Positions 41,156 to 55,700 of a stretch of 64,000 nucleotides of DNA are shown one piece after another. Under the pieces are notes generated by a model, which was not told the origin of the DNA, made no database searches, and saw only the letters and a program-made list of their open reading frames with translations. The stretch is from Gymnothorax reevesii. Lineage: Eukaryota > Chordata > Actinopteri > Anguilliformes > Muraenidae. The stretch spans positions 8,204,395 to 8,268,394 of the forward strand of contig CM056584.1 of assembly GCA_029721435.1 (NCBI GenBank), in the 5' to 3' direction. Within the stretch, counting starts at the first letter, position 1, and the number at the start of each line of letters is the position of its first letter. The translations under genes and the position numbers were made by a program.

Positions 41156-41488
41156 CTAATGTGAGTGCTAATATCTGGTCATTTTCATACTGTACGTGTC
41201 CTCTATGATGTTAGTATGAGATCAGATGGCATTTCTCCTTCACCCTTCTTGTATTATAAGCAAATTGAGTAATGTTAATGTTTCGATGCTAATGCTAACA
41301 TGCTGATGCTAACATGCTAATGCTAGCAATCTAATGTGAGTGCTAATACCTGGTCATTTTCATACTGTACATGTCCTCTATGATGGGAGTATGGGATCAG
41401 ATGGCATTTCAGCTTAACCTTTGTGTAAAATGGAAATTGAGTGATGTTAATGTTTAAATGCTAATGCTAACATGCTAATGCTAGCGCT
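41156..41488 (+). repeat. Marker pair 10 (type B)
   Basis: 175-bp monomer 41156-41330 and 158-bp monomer 41331-41488, 33 monomers after pair 9. The upstream monomer reads GGAATAAAAATG, one base different from the other type B flanks (GGAATAATAATG). It matches pair 13 at offset 13396. Confidence 0.95.
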
Positions 41489-43259
41489 CTAATGTGAGTG
41501 CTCATATCTGGTCATTTTCATACTGTACGTGTCCTCCATGATGGGAATATGGGATCAGATGGCATTTCAGCATAACCCTGCTTGTGTAAAATGGAAATTG
41601 AGTGACGTTAATGTTTGAATACTAATGCTAACATGCTAATGCTAGCAATCTACTGTGAGTGCTAATACCTGGTAATTTTCATATTGCACATGTCCTCTAT
41701 GATGGAAGTTTGGGATCAGATGGCATTTCAGCTTAACCCTGCTTGTGTAAAATGGAAATTGAGTGACGTTAATGTTTGAATGCTTATGCTAACATGCTAA
41801 TGCTAGCGATCTAATGTGAGTTCTAATATCTGGTCATTTTCATACTATACGTGTCCTCTTTGATGTTAATGGGAGATCAGATGGCATTTCAGCTTAACCC
41901 TTCTTGTGTAAAATGGAAATTGAGTGATGTTAATGTCTAAATGCTAATGCTAACATGCTAATGCTAGCGATCTAATGTGAGTTCTAATACCTGGTCATTT
42001 TCATACTGTACGTGTCCTCTATGATGAGAATATGGGATCAGATGGCATTTCAGCTTAACCCTGTTTGTGTAAAATGGAAATTGAGTGACGTTAATGTTTA
42101 AATGCTAATGCTAACATGCTAATGCTAGCCATCTAATGTCAGTGCTAATATCTGGTCATTTTCATACTGTACATGTCCTCTATGATGTTAATAGGAGATC
42201 AGATGGCATTTCAGCTTAACCCTTCTTGTGTAAAATGGAAATTGAGTGACATTAATGTTTTAATACTACTGCTAACAAGCCAATGCTAGCGATCTAATGT
42301 GAGTGCTAATATCTGGTCATTTTCATACTGTACGTGTCCTCTATGATGGGAGTATTGGATCAGATGGCATTTCAGCTTAACCCTGCTTGTGTAAAATAGA
42401 AATTGAGTGACGTAAATGTTTGAATGCTAATGCTAACATGCTTATGCTAGCGATCTAATGTGAGTTCTAATATCTGGTCATTTTCATACTATACGTGTCC
42501 TCTCTGATGTTAATAGGAGATCAGATGGCATTTCAGCTCAACCCTTTTTGTGTAAAATGGAAATTGAGTGACATTAATGTTTTCATACTAATGCTAACAT
42601 GCTAATGCTAGCGATCTAATGTGAGTGCTAATATCTGGTCATTTTCATACTGTACGTGTCCTCTATGATGGGAGTATTGGATCAGATGGCATTTCAGCTT
42701 AACCCTGCTTGTGTAAAATAGAAATTGAGTGACGTTAATGTTTGAATGCTAATGCTAACATGCTAATGCTAGCGATCTAATGTGAGTTCTAATATCTGGT
42801 CATTTTCATACTATACGTGTCCTCTATGATGTTAATAGGAGATCAGATGGCATTTCAGCTTAACCCTTCTTGTTTATAATGGAAATTGAGTGATGTTAAT
42901 GTTTAAATGCTAATGCTAACATGCTAATGCTAGCGCTCTAATGTGAGTGCTAATATGTGGTCATTTTCATACTGTACGTGACCTCTATGATGGGAGTATG
43001 GGATCAGATGGCATTTCAGCTTAACCCTGCTTGTGTAAAATGGAAATTGAGTGAAGTTAATGTTGGAATACTAATGCTAACATGCTTATGCTAGCAATCT
43101 ATTGTGAGTGCCAATAACTGGTGATTTTCATACTGTACGTGTCCTCTATGATTGGAGTATGGGATCAGATCGCATTTCAGCTTCACCCTGCTTGTGTAAA
43201 ATAGAAATTGAGTGACGTTAATGTTTGAATGCTAATGCTAACATGCTAATGCTAGTGAT

Positions 43260-43592
43260 CTAATGTGAGTGCTAATATCTGGTCATTTTCATACTGTACG
43301 TGTCCTCTATGATGTTAGTATGAGATCAGATGGCATTTCTCCTTCACCCTTCTTGTATTATAAGCAAATTGAGTAATGTTAATGTTTCGATGCTAATGCT
43401 AACATGCTGATGCTAACATGCTAATGCTAGCAATCTAATGTGAGTGCTAATACCTGGTCATTTTCATACTGTACATGTCCTCTATGATGGGAGTATGGGA
43501 TCAGATGGCATTTCAGCTTAACCTTTGTGTAAAATGGAAATTGAGTGATGTTAATGTTTAAATGCTAATGCTAACATGCTAATGCTAGCGCT
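43260..43592 (+). repeat. Marker pair 11 (type C)
   Basis: 175-bp monomer 43260-43434 and 158-bp monomer 43435-43592, 13 monomers after pair 10. This is the last marker of copy 2. The sequence following it tracks copy 1 at offset 22112 until the monomer at 47135. Confidence 0.95.
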
Positions 43593-46500
43593 CTAATGTG
43601 AGTGCTCATATCTGGTCATTTTCATACTGTACGTGTCCTCTATGATGGGAATATGGGATCAGATGGCATTTCAGCATAACCCTGCTTGTGTAAAATGGAA
43701 ATTGAGTGACGTTAATGTTTGAATACTAATGCTAACATGCTAATGCTAGCAATCTACTGTGAGTGCTAAGACCTGGTCATTTTCATATTGCACATGTCCT
43801 CTATGATGGAAGTATGGGATCAGATGGCATTTCAGCTTAACCCTGCTTGTGTAAAATGGAAATTGAGTGACGTTAATGTTTGAATGCTTATGCTAACATG
43901 CTAATGCTAGCGATCTAATGTGAGTTCTAATATCTGGTCATTTTCATACTATACGTGTCCTCTTTGATGTTAATGGGAGATCAGATGGCATTTCAGCTTA
44001 ACCCTTCTTGTGTAAAATGGAAATTGAGTGATGTTAATGTCTAAATGCTAATGCTAACATGCTAATGCTAGCGATCTAATGTGAGTTCTAATACCTGGTC
44101 ATTTTCATACTGTACGTGTCCTCTATGATGAGAATATGGGATCAGATGGCATTTCAGCTTAACCCTGTTTGTGTAAAATGGAAATTGAGTGACGTTAATG
44201 TTTAAATGCTAATGCTAACATGCTAATGCTAGCCATCTAATGTCAGTGCTAATATCTGGTCATTTTCATACTGTACGTGTCCTCTATGATGTTAATAGGA
44301 GATCAGATGGCATTTCAGCTTAACCCTTCTTGTGTAAAATGGAAATTGAGTGACATTAATGTTTTAATACTACTGCTAACATGCCAATGCTAGCGATCTA
44401 ATGTGAGTGCTAATATCTGGTCATTTTCATACTGTACGTGTCCTCTATGATGGGAGTATTGGATCAGATGGCATTTCAGCTTAACGCTGCTTGTGTAAAA
44501 TAGAAATTGAGTGACGTTAATGTTTGAATGCTAATGCTAACATGCTTATGATAGCGATCTAATGTGAGTTCTAATATCTGGTCATTTTCATACTATACGT
44601 GTCCTCTCTGATGTTAATAGGAGATCAGATGGCATTTCAGCTCAACCCTTTTTGTGTAAAATGGAAATTGAGTGACATTAATGTTTAAATACTAATGCTA
44701 ACATGCTAATGCTAGCGATCTAATGGGAGTGCTAATATCTGGTCATTTTCATACTGTACGTGTCCTCTATGATGGGAGTATTGGATCAGATGGCATTTCA
44801 GCTTAACCCTGCTTGTGTAAAATAGAAATTGAGTGACGTTAATGTTTGAATGCTAATGCTAACATGCTAATGCTAGCGATCTAATGTGAGTTCTAATATC
44901 TGGTCATTTTCATACTACACGTGTCCTCAATGATGTTAATAGGAGATCAGATGGCATTTCAGCTTCACCCTTCTTGTTTAAAATGGAAATTGAGTGATGT
45001 TAATGTTTATATGCTAATGCTAACATGCTAATGCTAGCGCTCTAATGTGAGTGCTAATATGTGGTCATTTTCATACTGTACGTGTCCTCTATGAGGGGAA
45101 TATGGGATCAGATGGCATTTCAGCTTAACCCTGTTTGTGTAAAATGGAAATTGAGTGACGTTAATGTTTAAATGCTAATGCTAACATGCAAATGCTAGCG
45201 ATCTAATGTGAGTGCTAATATCTGGTCATTTTCTTACTGTACGTGTCCTCTATGATGTTGATAGGAGATCAGATGGCATTTCAGCTTAACCTTGCTTGTG
45301 TAAAATGGAAATTGAGTGACGTTCATGTTTTAATGCTAATGCTAACATGCTAATGCTAGTGATCTAATGTGAGTGCTAATACCTGGTCATTTTCATACTG
45401 CACATGTCCTCTATGATGGGAGTATAAGATCAGATGGCTTTTCAGCTTAACCCTGCTTGTGTAAAATGGAAATTGAGTGACGTTAATGTTTGAATGCTAA
45501 TGCTAACATGCTAATGCTAGCGATCTAATGTGAGTTCTAATATCTGGTCATTTTCATACCATACGTGTCTTCTATGATGTTAATAGGAGATCAGATGGCA
45601 TTTCAGCTTAACCCTGCTTGTGTACAATGGAAATTTAGTGACGTTAATGTTTGAATGCTAATGCTAACATGCTAATTCTAGCGATCTAATGTGAGTGCTA
45701 ATTTCTGGTCATTTTCATACTACACGTGTCCTCTATGATATTAATAGGAGATCAGATGGCATTTCAGCTTAACCCTTCTTGTTTAAAATGGAAATTGAGT
45801 GATGTTAATGTTTAAATGCTAATGCTAACATGCTAATGCTAGCGCTCTAATGTGAGTGCTAATATGTGGTCATTTTCATACTGTACGTGTCCTCTATGAT
45901 GGGAATATGGGATCAGATGGCATTTCAGCTTAACCCTGTTTGTGTAAAATGGAAATTGAGTGACGTTAATGTTTTAATACTAATGCTAACATGCTAATGC
46001 TAGCGATCTAATGTGAGTGCTAATTTCTGGTCATTTTCATACTACACGTGTCCTCAATGATGTTAATAGGAGATCAGATGGCATTTCAGCTTAACCCTCC
46101 TTGTTTAAAATGGAAATTGAGTGATGTTAATGTTTAAATGCTAATGCTAACATGCTAATGCTAGCGCTCTAATGTGAGTGCTAATATGTGGTCATTTTCA
46201 TACTGTACGTGTCCTCTATGAGGGGAATATGGGATCAGATGGCATTTCAGCTTAACCCTGTTTGTGTAAAATGGAAATTGAGTGACGTTAATGTTTAAAT
46301 GCTAATGCTAACATGCAAATGCTAGCGATCTAATGTGAGTGCTAATATCTGGTCATTTTCTTACTGTACGTGTCCTCTATGATGTTAATAGGAGATCAGA
46401 TGGCATTTCAGCTTAACCTTGCTTGTGTAAAATGGAAATTGAGTGACGTTCATGTTTTAATGCTAATGCTAACATGCTAATGCTAGTGATCTAATGTGAG

Positions 46501-48261
46501 TGCTAATACCTGGTCATTTTCATACAGCACATGTCCTCTATGATGGGAGTATAAGATCAGATGGCTTTTCAGCTTAACCCTGCTTGTGTAAAATGGAAAT
46601 TGAGTGAAGTTAATGTTTGAATGCTAATGGTAACATGCTAATGCTAGCGATCTAATGTGAGTTCTAATATCTGGTCATTTTCATACCATACGTGTCTTCT
46701 ATGATGTTAATAGGAGATCAGATGGCATTTCAGCTTAACCCTGCTTGTGTACAATGGAAATTTAGTGACGTTAATGTTTGATTGCTAATGCTAACATGCT
46801 AATTCTAGCGATCTAATGTGAGTGCTAATTTCTGGCCATTTTCATACTACACGTGTCCTCTATGATATTAATAGGAGATCAGATGGCATTTCAGCTTAAC
46901 CCTTCTTGTTTAAAATGGAAATTGAGTGATGTTAATGTTTAAATGCTAATGCTAACATGCTAATGCTAGCGTTCTAATTTGAGTGCTAATATGTGGTCAT
47001 TTTCATACTGTACGTGTCCTCTATGATGGGAATATGGGATCAGATGGCATTTCAGCTTAACCCTGTTTGTGTAAAATAGAAATTGAGTGACGTTAATGTT
47101 TAAATGCTAATGCTAACATGCAAATGCTAGCGATCTAATGTGAGTGCTAATATCTGGTCATTTTCATACTGTACGTGTCCTCCATGATGTTAATAGGAGA
47201 TCCGATGGCATTTCAGCTTAACCCTGCTTGTGTACAATGGAAATTTAGTGACGTTAATGTTTGAATGCTAATGCTAACATGCTAATTCTAGCGATCTAAT
47301 GTGAGTGCTAATATCTGGTCATTTTTATACTACACGTGTCCTCTTTGATATTAATAGGAGATCAGATGGCATTTCAGCTTCACCCTTCTTGTTTAAAATG
47401 GAAATTGAGTGATGTTAATGTTTAAATGCTAATGCTAACATGCTAATGCTAGCGCTCTAATGTGAGTGCTAATATGTGGTCATTTTCATACTGTACGTGT
47501 CCTCTATGATGGGAATATGGGATCAGATGGCATTTCAGCTTAACCCTGTTTGTGTAAAATGGAAATTGAGTGACGTTAATGTTTAAATGCTAATGCTAAC
47601 ATGCAAATGCTAGCTATCTAATGTGAGTGCTAATATCTGGTCATTTTCATACTGTACGTGTCCTCTATGATGGGAGTATTGGATCAGATGGCATTTCAGC
47701 TTAACCCTGCTTGTGTAAAATAGAAATTGAGTGACGTTAATGTTTGAATGCTAATGCTAACATGCTAATGCTAGCGATCTAATGTGAGTTCTAATATCTG
47801 GTCATTTTCATACTATACGTGTCCTCTATGATGTTAATAGGAGATCAGATGGCATTTCAGCTTAACCCTTCTTGTTTAAAATGGAAATTGAGTGATGTTA
47901 ATGTTTAAATGCTAATGCTAACATGCTAATGCTAGCGCTCTAATGTGAGTGCTAAAATGTGGTCATTTTCATACTGTACGTGTCCTCTATGATGGGAGTA
48001 TGGGATCAGATGGCATTTCAGCTTAACCCTGCTTGTGTAAAATGGAAATTGAGTGAAGTTAATGTTGGAATAATAATGCTAACATGCTTATGCTAGCAAT
48101 CTATTGTGAGTGCCAATATCTGGTGATTTTCATACTGTACGTGTCCTCTATGATTGGAGTATGGGATCAGATCGCATTTCAGCTTCACCCTGCTTGTGTA
48201 AAATAGAAATTAAATGACGTTAATGTTTGAATGCTAATGCTAACATGCTAATGCTAGTGAT

Positions 48262-48594
48262 CTAATGTGAGTGCTAATATCTGGTCATTTTCATACTGTA
48301 CGTGTCCTCTATGATGTTAGTATGAGATCAGATGGCATTTCTCCTTCACCCTTCTTGTATTATAAGCAAATTGAGTAATGTTAATGTTTCGATGCTAATG
48401 CTAACATGCTGATGCTAACATGCTAATGCTAGCAATCTAATGTGAGTGCTAATACCTGGTCATTTTCATACTGTACATGTCCTCTATGATGGGAGTATGG
48501 GATCAGATGGCATTTCAGCTTAACCTTTGTGTAAAATGGAAATTGAGTGATGTTAATGTTTAAATGCTAATGCTAACATGCTAATGCTAGCGCT
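48262..48594 (+). repeat. Marker pair 12 (type B)
   Basis: 175-bp monomer 48262-48436 and 158-bp monomer 48437-48594, 31 monomers after pair 11. Its upstream flank is type B (GGAATAATAATG, TAAATGACG) but is two monomers shorter than the flank of pair 10, measured from the GCTTGTGTACAATGG monomer. It is the first marker of the rearranged third part. Confidence 0.95.
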
Positions 48595-50526
48595 CTAATG
48601 TGAGTGCTCATATCTGGTCATTTTCATACTGTACGTGTCCTCCATGATGGGAATATGGGATCAGATGGCATTTCAGCATAACCCTGCTTGTGTAAAATGG
48701 AAATTGAGTGACGTTAATGTTTGAATACTAATGCTAACATGCTAATGCTAGCAATCTACTGTGAGTGCTAATACCTGGTCATTTTCATATTGCACATGTC
48801 CTCTATGATGGAAGTTTGGGATCAGATGGCATTTCAGCTTAACCCTGCTTGTGTAAAATGGAAATTGAGTGACGTTAATGTTTGAATGCTTATGCTAACA
48901 TGCTAATGCTAGCGATCTAATGTGAGTTCTAATATCTGGTCATTTTCATACTATACGTGTCCTCTTTGATGTTAATGGGAGATCAGATGGCATTTCAGCT
49001 TAACCCTTCTTGTGTAAAATGGAAATTGAGTGATGTTAATGTCTAAATGCTAATGCTAACATGCTAATGCTAGCGATCTAATGTGAGTTCTAATACCTGG
49101 TCATTTTCATACTGTACGTGTCCTCTATGATGAGAATATGGGATCAGATGGCATTTCAGCTTAACCCTGTTTGTGTAAAATGGAAATTGAGTGACGTTAA
49201 TGTTTAAATGCTAATGCTAACATGCTAATGCTAGCCATCTAATGTCAGTGCTAATATCTGGTCATTTTCATACTGTACGTGTCCTCTATGATGTTAATAG
49301 GAGATCAGATGGCATTTCAGCTTAACCCTTCTTGTGTAAAATGGAAATTGAGTGACATTAATGTTTTAATACTACTGCTAACATGCCAATGCTAGCGATC
49401 TAATGTGAGTGCTAATATCTGGTCATTTTCATACTGTACGTGTCCTCTATGATGGGAGTATTGGATCAGAGGGCATTTCAGCTTAACGCTGCTTGTGTAA
49501 AATAGAAATTGAGTGACGTTAATGTTTGAATGCTAATGCTAACATGCTTATGATAGCGATCTAATGTGAGTTCTAATATCTGGTCATTTTCATACTATAC
49601 GTGTCCTCTCTGATGTTGATAGGAGATCAGATGGCATTTCAGCTCAACCCTTTTTGTGTAAAATGGAAATTGAGTGACATTAATGTTTTAATACTAATGC
49701 TAACATGCTAATGCTAGCGATCTAATGGGAGTGCTAATATCTGGTCATTTTCATACTGTACGTGTCCTCTATGATGGGAGTATTGGATCAGATGGCATTT
49801 CAGCTTAACCCTGCTTGTGTAAAATAGAAATTGAGTGACGTTAATGTTTGAATGCTAATGCTAACATGCTAATGCTAGCGATCTAATGTGAGTTCTAATA
49901 TCTGGTCATTTTCATACTACACGTGTCCTCAATGATGTTAATAGGAGATCAGATGGCATTTCAGCTTAACCCTTCTTGTTTAAAATGGAAATTGAGTGAT
50001 GTTAATGTTTAAATGCTAATGCTAACATGCTAATGCTAGCGCTCTAATGTGAGTGCTAATATGTGGTCATTTTCATACTGTACGTGTCCTCTATGAGGGG
50101 AATATGGGATCAGATGGCATTTCAGCTTAACCCTGTTTGTGTAAAATGGAAATTGAGTGACGTTAATGTTTAAATGCTAATGCTAACATGCAAATGCTAG
50201 CGATCTAATGTGAGTGCTAATATCTGGTCATTTTCTTACTGTACGTGTCCTCTATGATGTTAATAGGAGATCAGATGGCATTTCAGCTTAACCTTGCTTG
50301 TGTAAAATGGAAATTGAGTGACGTTCATGTTTTAATGCTAATGCTAACATGCTAATGCTAGTGATCTAATGTGAGTGCTAATACCTGGTCATTTTCATAC
50401 AGCACATGTCCTCTATGATGGGAGTATAAGATCAGATGGCTTTTCAGCTTAACCCTGCTTGTGTAAAATGGAAATTGAGTGAAGTTAATGTTTGAATGCT
50501 AATGCTAACATGCTAATGCTAGCGAT

Positions 50527-53500
50527 CTAATGTGAGTTCTAATATCTGGTCATTTTCATACTATACGTGTCCTCTCTGATGTTAATAGGAGATCAGATGG
50601 CATTTCAGCTCAACCCTTTTTGTGTAAAATGGAAATTGAGTGACATTAATGTTTAAATACTAATGCTAACATGCTAATGCTAGCGATCTAATGGGAGTGC
50701 TAATATCTGGTCATTTTCATACTGTACGTGTCCTCTATGATGGGAGTATTGGATCAGATGGCATATCAGCTTAACCCTGCTTGTGTAAAATAGAAATTGA
50801 GTGACGTTAATGTTTGAATGCTAATGCTAACATGCTAATGCTAGCGATCTAATGTGAGTTCTAATATCTGGTCATTTTCATACTACACGTGTCCTCAATG
50901 ATGTTAATAGGAGATCAGATGGCATTTCAGCTTCACCCTTCTTGTTTAAAATGGAAATTGAGTGATGTTAATGTTTAAATGCTAATGCTAACATGCTAAT
51001 GCTAGCGCTCTAATGTGAGTGCTAATATGTGGTCATTTTCATACTGTACGTGTCCTCTATGAGGGGAATATGGGATCAGATGGCATTTCAGCTTAACCCT
51101 GTTTGTGTAAAATGGAAATTGAGTGACGTTAATGTTTAAATGCTAATGCTAACATGCAAATGCTAGCGATCTAATGTGAGTGCTAATATCTGGTCATTTT
51201 CTTACTGTACGTGTCCTCTATGATGTTGATAGGAGATCAGATGGCATTTCAGCTTAACCTTGCTTGTGTAAAATGGAAATTGAGTGACGTTCATGTTTTA
51301 ATGCTAATGCTAACATGCTAATGCTAGTGATCTAATGTGAGTGCTAATACCTGGTCATTTTCATACTGCACATGTCCTCTATGATGGGAGTATAAGATCA
51401 GATGGCTTTTCAGCTTAACCCTGCTTGTGTAAAATGGAAATTGAGTGACGTTAATGTTTGAATGCTAATGCTAACATGCTAATGCTAGCGATCTAATGTG
51501 AGTTCTAATATCTGGTCATTTTCATACCATACGTGTCTTCTATGATGTTAATAGGAGATCAGATGGCATTTCAGCTTAACCCTGCTTGTGTACAATGGAA
51601 ATTTAGTGACGTTAATGTTTGAATGCTAATGCTAACATGCTAATTCTAGCGATCTAATGTGAGTGCTAATTTCTGGTCATTTTCATACTACACGTGTCCT
51701 CTATGATATTAATAGGAGATCAGATGGCATTTCAGCTTAACCCTTCTTGTTTAAAATGGAAATTGAGTGATGTTAATGTTTAAATGCTAATGCTAACATG
51801 CTAATGCTAGCGCTCTAATGTGAGTGCTAATATGTGGTCATTTTCATACTGTACGTGTCCTCTATGATGGGAATATGGGATCAGATGGCATTTCAGCTTA
51901 ACCCTGTTTGTGTAAAATGGAAATTGAGTGACGTTAATGTTTTAATACTAATGCTAACATGCTAATGCTAGCGATCTAATGTGAGTGCTAATTTCTGGTC
52001 ATTTTCATACTACACGTGTCCTCAATGATGTTAATAGGAGATCAGATGGCATTTCAGCTTAACCCTCCTTGTTTAAAATGGAAATTGAGTGATGTTAATG
52101 TTTAAATGCTAATGCTAACATGCTAATGCTAGCGCTCTAATGTGAGTGCTAATATGTGGTCATTTTCATACTGTACGTGTCCTCTATGAGGGGAATATGG
52201 GATCAGATGGCATTTCAGCTTAACCCTGTTTGTGTAAAATGGAAATTGAGTGACGTTAATGTTTAAATGCTAATGCTAACATGCAAATGCTAGCGATCTA
52301 ATGTCAGTGCTAATATCTGGTCATTTTCTTACTGTACGTGTCCTCTATGATGTTAATAGGAGATCAGATGGCATTTCAGCTTAACCTTGCTTGTGTAAAA
52401 TGGAAATTGAGTGACGTTCATGTTTTAATGCTAATGCTAACATGCTAATGCTAGTGATCTAATGTGAGTGCTAATACCTGGTCATTTTCATACAGCACAT
52501 GTCCTCTATGATGGGAGTATAAGATCAGATGGCTTTTCAGCTTAACCCTGCTTGTGTAAAATGGAAATTGAGTGAAGTTAATGTTTGAATGCTAATGGTA
52601 ACATGCTAATGCTAGCGATCTAATGTGAGTTCTAATATCTGGTCATTTTCATACCATACGTGTCTTCTATGATGTTAATAGGAGATCAGATGGCATTTCA
52701 GCTTAACCCTGCTTGTGTACAATGGAAATTTAGTGACGTTAATGTTTGAATGCTAATGCTAACATGCTAATTCTAGCAATCTAATGTGAGTGCTAATTTC
52801 TGGCCATTTTCATACTACACGTGTCCTCTATGATATTAATAGGAGATCAGATGGCATTTCAGCTTAACCCTTCTTGTTTAAAATGGAAATTGAGTGATGT
52901 TAATGTTTAAATGCTAATGCTAACATGCTAATGCTAGCGTTCTAATGTGAGTGCTAATATGTGGTCATTTTCATACTGTACGTGTCCTCTATGATGGGAA
53001 TATGGGATCAGATGGCATTTCAGCTTAACCCTGTTTGTGTAAAATGGAAATTGAGTGACGTTAATGTTTAAATGCTAATGCTAACATGCAAATGCTAGCG
53101 ATCTAATGTGAGTGCTAATATCTGGTCATTTTCATACTGTACGTGTCCTCTATGATGTTAATAGGAGATCAGATGGCATTTCAGCTTAACCCTGCTTGTG
53201 TACAATGGAAATTTAGTGACGTTAATGTTTGAATGCTAATGCTAACATGCTAATTCTAGCGATCTAATGTGAGTGCTAATATCTGGTCATTTTCATACTA
53301 CACGTGTCCTCTTTGATATTAATAGGAGATCAGATGGCATTTCAGCTTCACCCTTCTTGTTTAAAATGGAAATTGAGTGATGTTAATGTTTAAATGCTAA
53401 TGCTAACATGCTAATGCTAGCGCTCTAATGTGAGTGCTAATATGTGGTCATTTTCATACTGTACGTGTCCTCTATGATGGGAATATGGGATCAGATGGCA

Positions 53501-55700
53501 TTTCAGCTTAACCCTGTTTGTGTAAAATGGAAATTGAGTGTCGTTAATGTTTAAATGCTAATGCTAACATGCAAATGCTAGCTATCTAATGTGAGTGCTA
53601 ATATCTGGTCATTTTCATACTGTACGTGTCCTCTATGATGGGAGTATTGGATCAGATGGCATTTCAGATTAACCCTGCTTGTGTAAAATAGAAATTGAGT
53701 GACGTTACTGTTTGAATGCTAATGCTAACATGCTTATGCTAGCGATCTAATGTGAGTTCTAATATCTGGTCATTTTCATACTATACGTGTCCTCTCTGAT
53801 GTTAATAGGAGATCAGATGGCATCTCAGCTCAACCCTTTTTGTGTAAAATGGAAATTGAGTGACATTAATGTTTTAATACTAATGCTAACATGCTAATGC
53901 TAGCGATCTAATGTGAGTGCTAATATCTGGTCATTTTCATACTGTACGTGTCCTCTATGATGGGAGTATTGGATCAGATGGCATTTCAGCTTAACCCTGC
54001 TTGTGTAAAATAGAAATTGAGTGACGTTAATGTTTGAATGCTAATGCTAACATGCTAATGCTAGCGATCTAATGTGAGTTCTAATATCTGGTCATTTTCA
54101 TACTATACGTGTCCTCTATGATGTTAATAGGAGATCAGATGGCATTTCAGCTTAACCCTTCTTGTTTAAAATGGAAATTGAGTGATGTTAATGTTTAAAT
54201 GCTAATGCTAACATGCTAATGCTAGCGCTCTAATGTGAGTGCTAATATGTGGTCATTTTCATACTGTACGTGTCCTCTATGATGGGAGTATGGGATCAGA
54301 TGGCATTTCAGCTTAACCCTGCTTGTGTAAAATGGAAATTGAGTGAAGTTAATGTTGGAATAATAATGCTAACATGCTTATGCTAGCAATCTATTGTGAG
54401 TGCCAATATCTGGTGATTTTCATACTGTACGTGTCCTCTATGATTGGAGTATGGGATCAGATCGCATTTCAGCTTCACCCTGCTTGTGTAAAATAGAAAT
54501 TAAATGACGTTAATGTTTGAATGCTAATGCTAACATGCTAATGCTAGTGATCTAATGTGAGTGCTAATATCTGGTCATTTTCATACTGTACGTGTCCTCT
54601 ATGATGTTAGTATGAGATCAGATGGCATTTCTCCTTCACCCTTCTTGTATTATAAGCAAATTGAGTAATGTTAATGTTTCGATGCTAATGCTAACATGCT
54701 GATGCTAACATGCTAATGCTAGCAATCTAATGTGAGTGCTAATACCTGGTCATTTTCATACTGTACATGTCCTCTATGATGGGAGTATGGGATCAGATGG
54801 CATTTCAGCTTAACCTTTGTGTAAAATGGAAATTGAGTGATGTTAATGTTTAAATGCTAATGCTAACATGCTAATGCTAGCGCTTTAATGTGAGTGCTCA
54901 TATCTGGTCATTTTCATACTGTACGTGTCCTCCATGATGGGAATATGGGATCAGATGGCATTTCAGCATAACCCTGCTTGTGTAAAATGGAAATTGAGTG
55001 ACGTTAATGTTTGAATACTAATGCTAACATGCTAATGCTAGCAATCTACTGTGAGTGCTAATACCTGGTCATTTTCATATTGCACATGTCCTCTATGATG
55101 GAAGTTTGGGATCAGATGGCATTTCAGCTTAACCCTGCTTGTGTAAAATGGAAATTGAGTGACGTTAATGTTTGAATGCTTATGCTAACATGCTAATGCT
55201 AGCGATCTAATGTGAGTTCTAATATCTGGTCATTTTCATACTATACGTGTCCTCTTTGATGTTAATGGGAGATCAGATGGCATTTCAGCTTAACCCTTCT
55301 TGTGTAAAATGGAAATTGAGTGATGTTAATGTCTAAATGCTAATGCTAACATGCTAATGCTAGCGATCTAATGTGAGTTCTAATACCTGGTCATTTTCAT
55401 ACTGTACGTGTCCTCTATGATGAGAATATGGGATCAGATGGCATTTCAGCTTAACCCTGTTTGTGTAAAATGGAAATTGAGTGACGTTAATGTTTAAATG
55501 CTAATGCTAACATGCTAATGCTAGCCATCTAATGTCAGTGCTAATATCTGGTCATTTTCATACTGTACGTGTCCTCTATGATGTTAATAGGAGATCAGAT
55601 GGCATTTCAGCTTAACCCTTCTTGTGTAAAATGGAAATTGAGTGACATTAATGTTTTAATACTACTGCTAACATGCCAATGCTAGCGATCTAATGTGAGT
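50527..55700 (+). repeat. Block copied from about 37131-42300 (offset 13396)
   Basis: Starting at the monomer at 50527, the order of variants follows 37131 onward: GGCATATCAGC (50760 and 37364), AATGGTAACATG (52594 and 39198), and marker pair 13 against pair 10. The match is lost near 55750, where this region reads AGAGGGCATTTCAGC and the other reads AGATGGCATTTC. The left joint lies around 50505-50530, where GAAGTTAATG sequence from one parent meets the CTATACG monomer of the other. Confidence 0.8.
54552..54884 (+). repeat. Marker pair 13 (type B)
   Basis: 175-bp monomer 54552-54726 and 158-bp monomer 54727-54884, 39 monomers and 6290 bp after pair 12. Downstream it tracks pair 12, sharing TCCATGATGGG and a rare AGAGGGCATTTC variant. 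Upstream it tracks pair 10 at offset 13396. Confidence 0.95.

Larger units (their letters stand above)
25023..47134 (+). repeat. Super-repeat copy 2 (22112 bp, 137 monomers)
   Basis: This is the second copy of the higher-order unit, with marker pairs 7-11 in the order C, A, C, B, C. Its length equals 137 x 161 plus five marker gains of 11, so it contains no net indel beyond the markers. It looks like the less disturbed version, since it lacks the 8-monomer and 2-monomer duplications and the one-monomer deletion of copy 1. Its start matches 1141 onward and also 10823 onward at offset 14200. Confidence 0.85.
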
